Shown: positions 46,155 to 54,789 of the stretch, in pieces
How positions within the stretch are numbered: position 1 is the stretch's first letter
How the letters are laid out: the number at the start of each line of letters is the position of its first letter
Origin: Gellertiella hungarica
GTDB lineage: Bacteria > Pseudomonadota > Alphaproteobacteria > Rhizobiales > Rhizobiaceae
Length of the DNA stretch: 64,000 bases
Assembly: GCF_014197145.1 (NCBI RefSeq)
Contig: NZ_JACIEZ010000009.1
Span: 1 to 64,000, forward strand
Direction: 5' to 3'
Notes under the pieces: generated by a model
Told to the model about the DNA's origin: nothing
Database searches by the model: none
Seen by the model: the letters and a program-made list of their open reading frames with translations, nothing else
Position numbers and translations under genes: made by a program

Positions 46155-47597
46155 GTGCGCATGACGCTGCAAGACATCGAAAACATCGGGACGCCCCATG
46201 AACAGGCGGCCCCGGCCAGTGCCATTCCCCTCGTCGTCGCGCTCGAAGGCGGGCTGATCTCCACCCCTGTCCGCCTCGAGGCGCTGGCAGCCGCCCTTTC
46301 CGCCGGAGAGGGAGCAGAGGCGCTGGCGATCCTCTTGCGCGGCGGCTGCGGGTCCATGGCTGCGGAAATCGCCGGCACCCTGCCGCTGGTTCCGGAAACG
46401 GTCCGGCTGATCGAAAACGCAAGGGCCGGCGCGCGGCCCGTCTATCTGCTCGTGCCGGAAAGGCTGCTGCCGCTTGGCGGGGCGCTTGCCGCGCGCCTCG
46501 GGCCCATCGACGGGCTTCTGCCGCTCGAGAGCTTCACCGCCTCCCCCTCTGCCGCGCTGAAGGAGGCGGGCCTGGGGCCGGTCTTCGATTATGCAGGTTC
46601 CGCCACGCCGAAAGGCGGCCCCTGGCAGGGCGCGCGCCAGGCCTTCGCGATCGGCATGACGGCCCGGCAGGCGGCCGCCTTCCGCAAGGCGGATGCCCCG
46701 GTTCTGCCGCTGTCGGCGCCCGGCTCTTCCATCGTCGCGCTCCTCAAGCTGCTGCGCCCGCATCAGTATGCCAAGAACCTCCTGGTGCTGGTGCCGCTGC
46801 TGACCTCCCACCAGATGGGCCTGCATTCCCTTTTCGCCGCGCTCCTCGCCTTTGTCTGCTTCTCGCTGACGGCGTCTGCGGTCTATGTGCTCAACGACTT
46901 CATCGACATGCATGCCGACCGCGCGCATCCGACGAAGAAGCGCCGGCCCTTCGCCGCAGGAACCGTGCCTCCCGCGCTCGGGCTTTCGCTGATCCCGCTG
47001 CTGCTCTTCGGTGCCGGCCTGACGGCGACGGTCCTTCCTCCCCTCTTCGGCCTCTTCCTTGCCCTCTATGTGGGGCTGACCACGGCCTATTCCTTCTCCC
47101 TGAAGAAGATGATGCTGGCCGATGTGACGGTGCTGTCGCTCCTCTACACGCTGCGGGTCGTGGCGGGGGCTGCCGCGATCGGCGTGGACATGTCCGAATG
47201 GCTCTTTGCCTTCTCGCTGCTGATGTTCACGGCGCTCGCCCTCACAAAGCGCTACGTGGAGCTTTCGGCGCGGCTCGACCGGGACCTTCCCGATCCCTCC
47301 AATCGCGACTACCGGATCTCCGACCTGCCGGTCGTGGCTGCGCTTGCCGCTGCCGCCGGCATGAACGCGATCACGGTTCTGGCCCTCTACGTGAACTCCG
47401 AAACCGTGAAGCGGCTTTACGCCCACCCCGCGCTTCTGTGGCTTCTGTGCCCGCTCTTCCTCTACTGGATGTCGCGGGTGCTGCTGCTCGCCCATCGCCG
47501 GCAGCTCCATGACGATCCGATCGTCTTTGCCCTGAAGGACGTGCGGAGCTGGCTTGTCGGGGCGCTTTGCCTCGCGCTCATGGCACTGGCGGCCTGA
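46155..47597 (+). CDS. UbiA family prenyltransferase with degenerate HAD-like N-domain
   Basis: The 480-residue protein has an N-terminal HAD-like region (about 20-170) and a UbiA membrane domain (about 190-478) with about nine helices. The UbiA Asp-rich motif is NDFIDMHADR. The closest functional class is the decaprenyl-phosphate phosphoribosyltransferase-like group, which makes lipid-linked pentose donors. In HAD phosphatases of this arrangement the first motif is DxDGT; here it is VALEGGLI, without both aspartates, so the domain should be inactive. It begins at GTG (or ATG 46161) and leads a three-gene operon. Confidence 0.88.
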   Translation: MRMTLQDIENIGTPHEQAAPASAIPLVVALEGGLISTPVRLEALAAALSAGEGAEALAILLRGGCGSMAAEIAGTLPLVPETVRLIENARAGARPVYLLVPERLLPLGGALAARLGPIDGLLPLESFTASPSAALKEAGLGPVFDYAGSATPKGGPWQGARQAFAIGMTARQAAAFRKADAPVLPLSAPGSSIVALLKLLRPHQYAKNLLVLVPLLTSHQMGLHSLFAALLAFVCFSLTASAVYVLNDFIDMHADRAHPTKKRRPFAAGTVPPALGLSLIPLLLFGAGLTATVLPPLFGLFLALYVGLTTAYSFSLKKMMLADVTVLSLLYTLRVVAGAAAIGVDMSEWLFAFSLLMFTALALTKRYVELSARLDRDLPDPSNRDYRISDLPVVAALAAAAGMNAITVLALYVNSETVKRLYAHPALLWLLCPLFLYWMSRVLLLAHRRQLHDDPIVFALKDVRSWLVGALCLALMALAA

Positions 47598-47600
47598 GCG

Positions 47601-49322
47601 ATGCCTGCGCCTGCACACCAAGCCATGCCGGCACCGGAAGCCGGAAGAATGACTGTCATCACCGGGGCCCTCGTGGTCACCGGGGCAGCGCTGCTCTCGA
47701 TCCTGTTTTCCGGCTACGTGCCGTTCTTCAACAACAACATCTATCACCTGCCGATCCTGCGGGCGGATTATGATCTGCCGGCCTTTGCGGACGATACCTT
47801 CGTCCAGTCGCTCCGCCACTTTTCCTCGGGCTTCTGGATGGTCTTTGCGGGCAGCGCGACCCTTGTCCCGCCGAAGCTCTTCCTCCTGGGCGCGTTCCTT
47901 CTGTCCCGCATGCTGATGATGGCGGCAGCGCTGCATCTGGCGGCAAGCTTCGGCTATCGCGGGCTCCGCTTCTCGGTCCTCTATCTGGCCCTTCTTGCCG
48001 CCACGCCGCTGATGCGGGGCTATGCACCGGGCGGGGGCGGGCTCGATATCGATTACTTCTCCCACTCGGAACTTGCGAATGCGACGCTGCTTCTCTCGCT
48101 CTCCCTGGCGATCAGGGGCGGGGTGGCCGCATCCCTGCTGCTGGCCTGCATCACCTTCTTCCTGAATGCCTTCATGGCGGTGTGGCTTGCACCGGTCCTG
48201 ATCGCGGTCATGCTGACGCGGCTTGCGGAGGGCGAAATCCGCCTGAAGACGCTCGCCGTTCGCGGTTCGATCGGGGCTGTGGCGGGCCTGCCTTTCGTCC
48301 TTCCCGTGGTCGCGGCCATTCTCCACGCCCGCGACGATGCCCCGTCGGGATATTCCTACGCCGCCTATCTGCGCGGCTTCTTCCCGTTCCATTTCTTCCT
48401 CGACAGCCTTTCCGCCGGGGAACTGGCCGCGATCGGGCTTCTGGCACTTGCCGGGCTTTTCGCCGCCCTTTCGCTGGGCAAGGGCGGCCGCCCCCTTGCA
48501 GCGGCGGTCCTTGCCGCGATCCTGCTGCTCGCGGTGGGCAGCGCATTGCCGCTCGTCACCGAAAACAGGATGATCCTGAACCTGCATTTCATCCGCAGCG
48601 CCGTGCTGATCCAGCTTCTGGCGGTGCTGGGCATGGCGATGATCGCCGCCGGACTGGCAACCGATGGCCGGGCGTCTGCCCCAAGGACCGTCGGCCTCCT
48701 CCTGACGGCGCTTCTGATCCTCGGAAAGCCCGGGCTGCCGGCCGCGCTCCTCGTTCTTGCCTATCTGGGATGGTTCCGGCACCGGCGACCGCTTGCCCTT
48801 CTGGACCGGCCGGCGGCGCCGAAGATTGCCGGCTACCTCGCCCTCCTTGCCGCCGCCTATGCCGTACCTTCGGCGCTGATACCCGGCCTTCGCGACATGC
48901 AGGCCCGCATCGCGATTTCCGATCGTTGGGAGCGGATCGGCGCATGGGTGGCGCGCGAGACGCCCTCCCGTTCCCTGCTGCTGCTGCCCGTCGGGACGGA
49001 GCGCCCCGCCACCGGCGCGGATCCGGCCGCGCAGGCGCTCGCCTATGACGTCACCGGCTTCTTCGCCACGGCCGGACGGCCTGTCTGGACGAACTACAAG
49101 TTCGGCGCCACACCCATGTGGTCGCCCTCCACCCATGCAGTCTGGCGGGAGCGTTACGATGCCGTGCGCGCCCTGAAGGACGGACCGGAGAGACTTGCCT
49201 ATGCGGCGCGTCACGGGATCAGCCACGTGATCACCTTCTGCAATCCGGCCATCACGGCAGCGCCGATTCATCGCGACGGCGAGCTCTGCATCTATGAAGT
49301 CACGAAAGCGGGAGACAGCTGA
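47601..49322 (+). CDS. Polytopic membrane protein, possible GT-C glycosyltransferase
   Basis: The 573-residue protein has about eleven hydrophobic helices and a short C-terminal soluble part. The first periplasmic loop has the polar LPAFADDTFVQSLRHFSSG with paired aspartates, in the position of the GT-C catalytic loop. A second loop holds GGGGLDIDYFSHSE. I do not recognise the family with certainty. It starts 3 bases after the UbiA gene, and its end precedes the SMR-type gene by one base, so a role in moving a polyprenyl-linked sugar is inferred from context. Confidence 0.65.
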   Translation: MPAPAHQAMPAPEAGRMTVITGALVVTGAALLSILFSGYVPFFNNNIYHLPILRADYDLPAFADDTFVQSLRHFSSGFWMVFAGSATLVPPKLFLLGAFLLSRMLMMAAALHLAASFGYRGLRFSVLYLALLAATPLMRGYAPGGGGLDIDYFSHSELANATLLLSLSLAIRGGVAASLLLACITFFLNAFMAVWLAPVLIAVMLTRLAEGEIRLKTLAVRGSIGAVAGLPFVLPVVAAILHARDDAPSGYSYAAYLRGFFPFHFFLDSLSAGELAAIGLLALAGLFAALSLGKGGRPLAAAVLAAILLLAVGSALPLVTENRMILNLHFIRSAVLIQLLAVLGMAMIAAGLATDGRASAPRTVGLLLTALLILGKPGLPAALLVLAYLGWFRHRRPLALLDRPAAPKIAGYLALLAAAYAVPSALIPGLRDMQARIAISDRWERIGAWVARETPSRSLLLLPVGTERPATGADPAAQALAYDVTGFFATAGRPVWTNYKFGATPMWSPSTHAVWRERYDAVRALKDGPERLAYAARHGISHVITFCNPAITAAPIHRDGELCIYEVTKAGDS

Positions 49323-49323
49323 G

Positions 49324-49701
49324 ATGCCGATCCTCCTCATTCTCATCAGCGTCTGCCTGTCGGCCTTCGCCCAGACCCTCTTCCGCATCGGGATGACGCG
49401 GCCGGACGTGCAGGCAGCGCTGGCGCCCTCCGCCGACGGGATGGGAACCCTGCGGGTGCTGCTGCTCTCGCCCTATCTCTGGAGCGGCCTTGCCGCCTAT
49501 GGCTTCGGCACGCTTCTGTGGCTTTTCGTGCTCTCGAAGGTGCCCGTTTCCTTCGCCTATCCCTTCGTGGCGCTTGGCATTGTCATCACCACGCTTTCGG
49601 GCGTCTTCATTCTCGGCGAACAGATCAGCCGGCTTTCCATGATCGGCATTGCAATCACCGCACTCGGCATCGTCACCGTCGCCATGGGCCGGACCGGCTG
49701 A
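49324..49701 (+). CDS. SMR/EamA-type four-helix membrane protein (possible lipid-linked sugar flippase)
   Basis: The 125-residue protein has four helices and the EmrE/ArnE-like pattern (FRIGMT, SKVPVSFAYPF, GIAITALGIV). SMR-like proteins of this size either export small molecules or, like ArnE/ArnF, flip polyprenyl-linked aminosugars. The position after a UbiA prenyltransferase and a polytopic protein favours the second. Start ATG at 49324 lies one base after the previous stop; GGGAGA is upstream. Confidence 0.85.
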   Translation: MPILLILISVCLSAFAQTLFRIGMTRPDVQAALAPSADGMGTLRVLLLSPYLWSGLAAYGFGTLLWLFVLSKVPVSFAYPFVALGIVITTLSGVFILGEQISRLSMIGIAITALGIVTVAMGRTG

Positions 49702-49708
49702 AAAGCAA

Positions 49709-49740
49709 AGACCCCGGTCCGTTTCCGGAGCCGGGGCCCT
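49709..49740 (-). terminator. Intrinsic terminator of gabTD (possibly bidirectional)
   Basis: CCCCGGTCCG (49712-49721) pairs with CGGA-g-CCGGGG (49726-49736) around TTTC, with one bulged base. On the minus strand a T-rich tract follows (TCTTTGCTTTT). It lies between the convergent SMR-type and gabD genes. Confidence 0.75.
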
Positions 49741-49763
49741 TGCAGGTTTATGTAAGTATCGGC

Positions 49764-51248
49764 TTACTCGATGCCGCCGAGGCACATGTATTTCAGCTCG
49801 GTATAGTCATCGATGCCGTACTTCGAGCCTTCGCGGCCCGTGCCGGACTGCTTGATGCCGCCGAAGGGCGCCACTTCCGTGGAGATAAGGCCCGTGTTGA
49901 TGCCGACCATGCCGTATTCCAGCTGCTCGGCAACGCGGAAGATCTTCGCCACGTCCTTCGAGTAGAAGTAGGAGGCAAGGCCGAATTCCGTGTTGTTGGC
50001 CATTTCGACCACGTCGGCTTCCGTCTCGAACTTGAAGAGCGGAGCCACCGGGCCGAAGGTTTCCTCGCGGGCCACCATCATGTCCGAGGTGACGCCGGTC
50101 AGGATCGTCGGCTGGTAGAAGAGGCCGCCGAGATCGGGCTGCTTGCCGCCAACGGCGATCTTCGCGCCCTTGGAGACGGCGTCGTCCACATGCTCCTGCA
50201 CCTTCGCGAGCGCATTGCTGTCGATCATCGGACCGGTGTTGACGCCGGCCTCGAGACCGTCGCCCACCTTCATGGCGGAGACGCGGGCTGCAAGCTTTTC
50301 GGCAAAGGCATCATAGACGCCGGCCTGGACATAGATGCGGTTGGCGCAGACGCAGGTCTGGCCGGCATTGCGGTACTTGGAGACCATGGCCCCTTCGACC
50401 GCCGCATCGAGATCCGCATCGTCGAAGACGATGAAGGGGGCGTTGCCGCCCAGCTCGAGGCCGAGCTTCTTGATCTGGTCGGCGGCCTGCCGCATCAGGA
50501 TGCGGCCGACATTGGTGGAGCCGGTGAAGGTGAGCTTGCGCACCTTCTCGTTCTCGCAGAATTCCTTGCCGACCATGGAGGCTTCGGTGCCGGTAAAGAC
50601 CGAGAAGGCACCGGCGGGCACGCCGGCGCGCTCTGCCAGAAGCGCCAGCGACAGCGCCGAAAGGGGGGTCTGGGCGGCGGGCTTCGAGACCATGGTGCAA
50701 CCGACGGCGAGCGCCGGCGCCATCTTGCGGGCGAGCATGGCGTTCGGGAAGTTCCAGGGCGTGATCGCACCCACCACACCCACCGGCTGGCGGATGACGA
50801 TGATGCGCTTGTCGGCCTGGTGACCCGGGATCGTATCGCCATAGACGCGCTTGGCTTCCTCGCCGAACCACTCGACATAGGCCGCGCCATAGAGGATTTC
50901 GCCTTTGGCTTCCGCCAGCGGCTTGCCCATTTCCATCGTCAGGATGGTGGCGAGGTCGTCGGCATTGGCGACCATCAGGTCGTAGAGCTTGCGCAGCACG
51001 GCCGCACGCTCCTTGCCGGTCTTCTTCGCCCAGGCCTTCTGAACCTCATGCGCCTTGTCGATGGCGCGGGTGAGTTCGGCCCGGGTCAGGTTCGGGAGCG
51101 TCGCCAGCGCCTCGCCATTGACCGGGTTGGTCACGTCGAAGGTGCGGCCGCTTTCGCTGGCCGCCAGCCATTCGCCGGCAACCAGTGCCTTGTCGGTTAC
51201 GAGCGACTTGTCCTTGAGCTTCGAGAGGAGTGTATCCGAAATCGTCAT
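49764..51248 (-). CDS. gabD: Succinate-semialdehyde dehydrogenase
   Basis: The 494-residue aldehyde dehydrogenase oxidises succinic semialdehyde to succinate, the second step of GABA degradation. TPWNFPNAM, LELGGNAPFIVFDDAD (general-base Glu) and NAGQTCVCANR (catalytic Cys) are all present, and the paired cysteines are typical of GabD. The ATG at 51248 overlaps the gabT stop as TAATG; in-frame codons further upstream lie within gabT and are not used. Confidence 0.96.
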   Translation of the reverse strand: MTISDTLLSKLKDKSLVTDKALVAGEWLAASESGRTFDVTNPVNGEALATLPNLTRAELTRAIDKAHEVQKAWAKKTGKERAAVLRKLYDLMVANADDLATILTMEMGKPLAEAKGEILYGAAYVEWFGEEAKRVYGDTIPGHQADKRIIVIRQPVGVVGAITPWNFPNAMLARKMAPALAVGCTMVSKPAAQTPLSALSLALLAERAGVPAGAFSVFTGTEASMVGKEFCENEKVRKLTFTGSTNVGRILMRQAADQIKKLGLELGGNAPFIVFDDADLDAAVEGAMVSKYRNAGQTCVCANRIYVQAGVYDAFAEKLAARVSAMKVGDGLEAGVNTGPMIDSNALAKVQEHVDDAVSKGAKIAVGGKQPDLGGLFYQPTILTGVTSDMMVAREETFGPVAPLFKFETEADVVEMANNTEFGLASYFYSKDVAKIFRVAEQLEYGMVGINTGLISTEVAPFGGIKQSGTGREGSKYGIDDYTELKYMCLGGIE

Positions 51249-52531
51249 TACTTTGCCTCCGCGGCTACTTCGCGCATGGAGGCTTCGAGAAGGTCGAGCG
51301 CCTCGTTGAAAACGTCGTCCTGCACCGTGATGGGCGCGAGGAAACGGATGACATTGCCATAAACCCCGCAGGTAAGCAGGATCAGGCCCTTTTCGAGCGC
51401 CTTGAGGCGGATCGCATTGGCGAAATCCGCATCCGGCTTGCCGGTTCCCTTGTTGTTGAATTCCACGGCGACCATGAAGCCCGGGCCGCGGATATCGACG
51501 ATCTGCGGGACCGCATCGCGCAGCGACTGGAGGCGCTGCTTCAGGCGGGCGCCCAGCGTGTTGGCGCGTTCGCAGAGGTTTTCCTCCTCGATGACGTCGA
51601 GAACCGCATTGGCGGCGGCAACGCCGATCGGCGAGCCGGCATAGGTGCCGCCGAGGCCGCCGGGGCCGGGGGCATCCATGATTTCGGCGCGGCCGGTGAC
51701 GGCAGACAGCGGGAAGCCGCCGGCAAGACCCTTGGCCATGGTGGTGAGGTCGGGCACCACATCGTGATGTTCCATGGCAAACAGCTTGCCGGTACGGGCA
51801 AAGCCGGTCTGCACTTCGTCGGCGACCAGCAGGATGCCGTGATCGTCGCAAAGCTTGCGCAGCGCCTTCATCAGTGCGCGCGGCACTTCATAGAAGCCGC
51901 CTTCGCCCTGAACCGGCTCGACGATGATGGCGGCAACGCGCTTCGGATCGACATCGGCCTTGAACAGCTTGTCCAGCACGTCGAGTGCGGTTTCCACCGA
52001 AACGCCATGCAGATCGATCGGGAAGGGCACGTGGAAGACATCGCTCATCATCGCGCCGAAGCCGACCTTGTAGGGCACGACCTTGCCCGTCAGCGCCATG
52101 CCCATGAAAGTGCGGCCATGGAAGGCGCCGGTGAAGGCGACGACCGCCGAGCGGCCGGTGGCGGCGCGGGCAATCTTGATCGCATTTTCAACGGCTTCCG
52201 CACCCGTCGTCGCGAAGATGGTCTTCTTGGCGAAATTGCCGGGAACGAGCTTGTTCAGGCGCTCGGCAAGACGGACATAGTTTTCGTAAGGCACGACCTG
52301 ATGGCAGGTGTGCGTGAAGCGGTCGATCTGGCTCTTGACGGCTTCGATGACCTTCGGGTGGCGGTGGCCGGTGTTGACGACGGCGATGCCGGCGGCGAAA
52401 TCGATGTAGCGTCGGCCCTCGACATCCCAGATTTCGGCATTCTCGGCACGCTCCGCATAGACCTGCGTCGTCATACCGACGCCGCGAGAGATGGCTTCGT
52501 TCTTGCGTGCTGAAATTTCGGCGTTCAACAT
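51248..52531 (-). CDS. gabT: 4-aminobutyrate aminotransferase
   Basis: The 427-residue class III PLP aminotransferase moves the amino group of GABA to 2-oxoglutarate, giving succinic semialdehyde for GabD. AGIAVVNTGHRHPKV, AFHGRTFMGMALTG, the PLP aspartate in LLVADEVQTGFARTG and the Schiff-base Lys in TTMAKGLAGGFPLS are diagnostic. It leads the gabTD operon and diverges from a MerR/XRE/cupin regulator gene. Confidence 0.96.
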   Translation of the reverse strand: MLNAEISARKNEAISRGVGMTTQVYAERAENAEIWDVEGRRYIDFAAGIAVVNTGHRHPKVIEAVKSQIDRFTHTCHQVVPYENYVRLAERLNKLVPGNFAKKTIFATTGAEAVENAIKIARAATGRSAVVAFTGAFHGRTFMGMALTGKVVPYKVGFGAMMSDVFHVPFPIDLHGVSVETALDVLDKLFKADVDPKRVAAIIVEPVQGEGGFYEVPRALMKALRKLCDDHGILLVADEVQTGFARTGKLFAMEHHDVVPDLTTMAKGLAGGFPLSAVTGRAEIMDAPGPGGLGGTYAGSPIGVAAANAVLDVIEEENLCERANTLGARLKQRLQSLRDAVPQIVDIRGPGFMVAVEFNNKGTGKPDADFANAIRLKALEKGLILLTCGVYGNVIRFLAPITVQDDVFNEALDLLEASMREVAAEAK

Positions 52532-52692
52532 GGTGAAATCCCCGGGATGGTGAGGGGCGCGGGGCTCCGCGCTCTGGTCAAAGAAAACGGCCCTCGACTT
52601 GGGCCGAAAATTTACTTACATTTTTTCTGTAGATTTGCAATATGGATTTCCATCGTTAAAGAGAATTCGCACGACAGAAACGGCTGGCCCCG
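52532..52692. promoter_or_regulatory. Divergent promoter region of gabTD and its putative regulator
   Basis: The 161 bases are AT-rich for this genome around 52605-52680. They contain a short dyad ATGGA-tt-TCCAT (52642-52653). The arrangement suggests operators for the adjacent regulator, but no site can be fixed from one sequence. Confidence 0.4.
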
Positions 52693-53535
52693 ATGCAGAC
52701 AACACGGTTCAAGATTGCGGAAGCCGCGCGCATGGTGGGTGTCTCGCCCTCGACGCTCCGCCTCTGGGAAAGCCAGTCGCTGTTCGAGCCGATCCGCACC
52801 GAATCCGGCCAGCGGCTCTACGATGGCGACCTCCTCGAGCGGCTGAAGCGGATCGCCTGGCTGCGCCAGGAACAGGGACTGAACCCGGCCGCGATCCGCG
52901 AATTTCTGAAGACCGATGAGGATGCCGGCCCGGACATGCCCCTTCCGCCCGCGGCCGCTTCGCTTCCCGAACGCAAGGCCGGTGCCGACGAGATTCCGGT
53001 CGGCCACAAGGTGCGGCGCATGCGCCGGGCGGCGGGCGACACGCTGGAGACGGTGGCCCGGGCAATCGGGGTGACCACTTCTGTTCTCTCCACCTTCGAG
53101 CGCACCTCTCAGGGGCTGTCGCTGACGGCGCTGCACGCGGTCGCCCATTATTTCGGCACGACGGTGTCGATCCTCTGCGGCGAGGACACCACCCGGCCGA
53201 ACGAAAGTCTGGTGCGCTACGGCGAATGGCCGACCTGGCCGGCCACCTCCTCCGGCGTCACCGTCCAGGTGCTGGCGGAAGGCGCCAAGCAGATGCAGTG
53301 CCACCGCTTCCAGCTCGCCCCCGGCGCGTCCTCTGAAGGCGCTTACCAGCATGACGGCGAGGAATTCATCTACGTGCTGACCGGCTCGCTGGAGATCGTT
53401 CTCGACGGAGACCAGTTCTTCGAACTCAATGCCGGGGACAGCTTCACCTTCGAAAGCCACCGCCCCCATTCCTGGCGCAACAGCTCGAAATCCGAGACCA
53501 TCCTCATCTGGATCAACACGCCGGCGAGTTTCTGA
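52693..53535 (+). CDS. Transcriptional regulator with MerR HTH, XRE HTH and cupin domains
   Basis: The 280-residue protein has three domains in a row. Residues about 6-72 are a MerR-type winged helix (FKIAEAARMVGVSPSTLRLWES). Residues about 100-160 are an XRE/Cro helix-turn-helix (VRRMRRAAGDTLETVARAIGVTTSVLSTFER). Residues about 185-275 are a cupin (HDGEEFIYVLTGSLEIVLDG, SFTFESHRPHSWRN). Two DNA-binding domains on one sensor are unusual, and the MerR part lacks the dimerising antiparallel helix. It is divergent from gabT and is the likely GABA-responsive regulator, though no GabR-type aminotransferase domain is present. Confidence 0.9.
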   Translation: MQTTRFKIAEAARMVGVSPSTLRLWESQSLFEPIRTESGQRLYDGDLLERLKRIAWLRQEQGLNPAAIREFLKTDEDAGPDMPLPPAAASLPERKAGADEIPVGHKVRRMRRAAGDTLETVARAIGVTTSVLSTFERTSQGLSLTALHAVAHYFGTTVSILCGEDTTRPNESLVRYGEWPTWPATSSGVTVQVLAEGAKQMQCHRFQLAPGASSEGAYQHDGEEFIYVLTGSLEIVLDGDQFFELNAGDSFTFESHRPHSWRNSSKSETILIWINTPASF

Positions 53536-53580
53536 GGTTGGGGTGGGGCTGGGCCTCCTCGCTGGCTTTTCTCGCGCGGC

Positions 53581-53745
53581 TACCCCCACCCCTACCCCTC
53601 CCCACAAGGGGGAGGGAAGGCTCATGTCTTGCCAAAGCCCTTTCGGCTGACGGGACCGCCCGGTCTCGGGTCGGCATGTTTGACACCGTGGGCAGGGCGG
53701 CGCTTTCCCCCTCCCCCTTGTGGGGAGGGGTCAGGGGTGGGGGTG
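53581..53745. repeat. Inverted-repeat element E (second repeat family)
   Basis: Left arm 53581-53620 and right arm 53703-53745 are near-perfect inverted copies (about 38 bases), each containing a CCCTCCCC-acaa-GGGGGAGGG hairpin. They enclose 82 bases that show no gene. The element lies between two convergent genes and could fold into one large stem or act as a bidirectional terminator. It differs in sequence from clusters A-D. Confidence 0.8.
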
Positions 53746-53782
53746 CACCCACTGCCGGCACCTTAAAGCCTGCCCAGGGAAA

Positions 53783-54406
53783 TCACCCCACCCGCTTCAG
53801 CTCCGGAAACCCCTCATACTCCGCCGCATGGTTGCCGGAGTGGTTCGCCATGCCGGGTTTCGTCAGCACGCCGCGCGGATTGGCGAAGCTGGTGATGATG
53901 CGCTCGGGGTTTTCTCGCCAGTTGACGTTCACCGCCCAGAGCTTCGGGAAAAACTCAAGGCCGTGATAGGGCAGATGATCGTGGATCCACCAGGCGAGCC
54001 GCCGCCAGTCGCCTTCCGCCTGGAACCGGTCCCAGACCCAGGGAATGGCGATGCAGGCCGTGGCACCCATGTTGCCCGCCGCATCCCGCCGGTCCCAGAT
54101 GTGGCCGGCATAGTTCTTTTCGTTCTGCGCGCAGTTCAAGCCGTTCCGGTTGCCGAAATCGTTGACCTCGGGCGAGCGATAGGCGGAACGGATATGCAAC
54201 CGCCCGAAAGTCTCCTGCAGCGGCTCCAGCAGCTCCTCGCAAAGCTTCCTCCCCGCCGCGATGGCGAGATCGGGGTCGTCGGGGATGTTGGAGAAACCAT
54301 GAAGTGCGGCGATTTCCGAATGCAGGAAATCGCGCAGGAAGAAGTTCTTCGACAGGCGCACCCGGCCCAGATCTTCCAGGCCCTTCATGGATTTCGGCTT
54401 TCGCAT
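53783..54406 (-). CDS. Peptidase M15-like protein of unknown role
   Basis: The 207-residue protein has no signal peptide. The middle part, RLHIRSAYRSPEVNDFGN, resembles the D-Ala-D-Ala carboxypeptidase/M15A substrate loop, and the later HIWDRRDAAGNMGATACIAIP and YHGLEFFP match the rest of that fold. The metal-ligand set (His-Asp-His) is not clearly complete: His and Asp are in GHIWDRRD and a later His in PYHGLEF. A strong GGAGGT site precedes the ATG at 54406. Homologues are common in alphaproteobacteria as uncharacterised proteins. It sits alone between repeat element E and cluster D. Confidence 0.75.
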   Translation of the reverse strand: MRKPKSMKGLEDLGRVRLSKNFFLRDFLHSEIAALHGFSNIPDDPDLAIAAGRKLCEELLEPLQETFGRLHIRSAYRSPEVNDFGNRNGLNCAQNEKNYAGHIWDRRDAAGNMGATACIAIPWVWDRFQAEGDWRRLAWWIHDHLPYHGLEFFPKLWAVNVNWRENPERIITSFANPRGVLTKPGMANHSGNHAAEYEGFPELKRVG

Positions 54407-54520
54407 CGCACACCTCCCTCTCGTCGGAGAGAGATTAAGGGCGACGGGGAGAGGTTGCCACCCGATTTGGTGCATTGGTCCAGGCGGGCTGGCCATGCAT
54501 GGCGTCGAGTTTGCCGATGC

Positions 54521-54703
54521 GCACCCCCCTCTGTCCCTGCCGGGACATCTCCCCCTCAAGGGGGGAGATCGACCGTGATTTTGTGGTTTCCCCAGACAAT
54601 AAGCGTCTCAATTGCAGATACGTTTGCGAGGAACTGCCCGCATCAACCCCATCCCGATCTCCCCCCTTGAGGGGGAGATGCCCGGCAGGGCAGAGGGGGG
54701 TGC
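54521..54703. repeat. Composite palindromic repeat cluster D
   Basis: An inverted unit (54521-54570), an 85-base core (54571-54655) and a direct unit (54656-54703) make one complete element. The core matches that of cluster B in orientation, with more base changes. A half-unit remnant lies at about 54721-54745. The element is in the 383-base gap between the pheT end and the M15-like gene, in which I see no gene. Confidence 0.88.
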
Positions 54704-54789
54704 AGCACGGCAAACTCCACGCCTTGCGAGGCAGAGGGGGGTGCGGCGCATCACACTCCACGCCGAGCGCGGCACCCCACCGCTACCCA

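Noticed and set aside
46101-49388. 1,095-codon open frame opposite the UbiA operon
   Set aside because: Antisense shadow of three genes with clear membrane helices on the plus strand.
51249-51851. N-terminal extension of gabD to 695 residues
   Set aside because: The extra codons run inside gabT in another frame. The GabD start at 51248 matches the family and overlaps the gabT stop.
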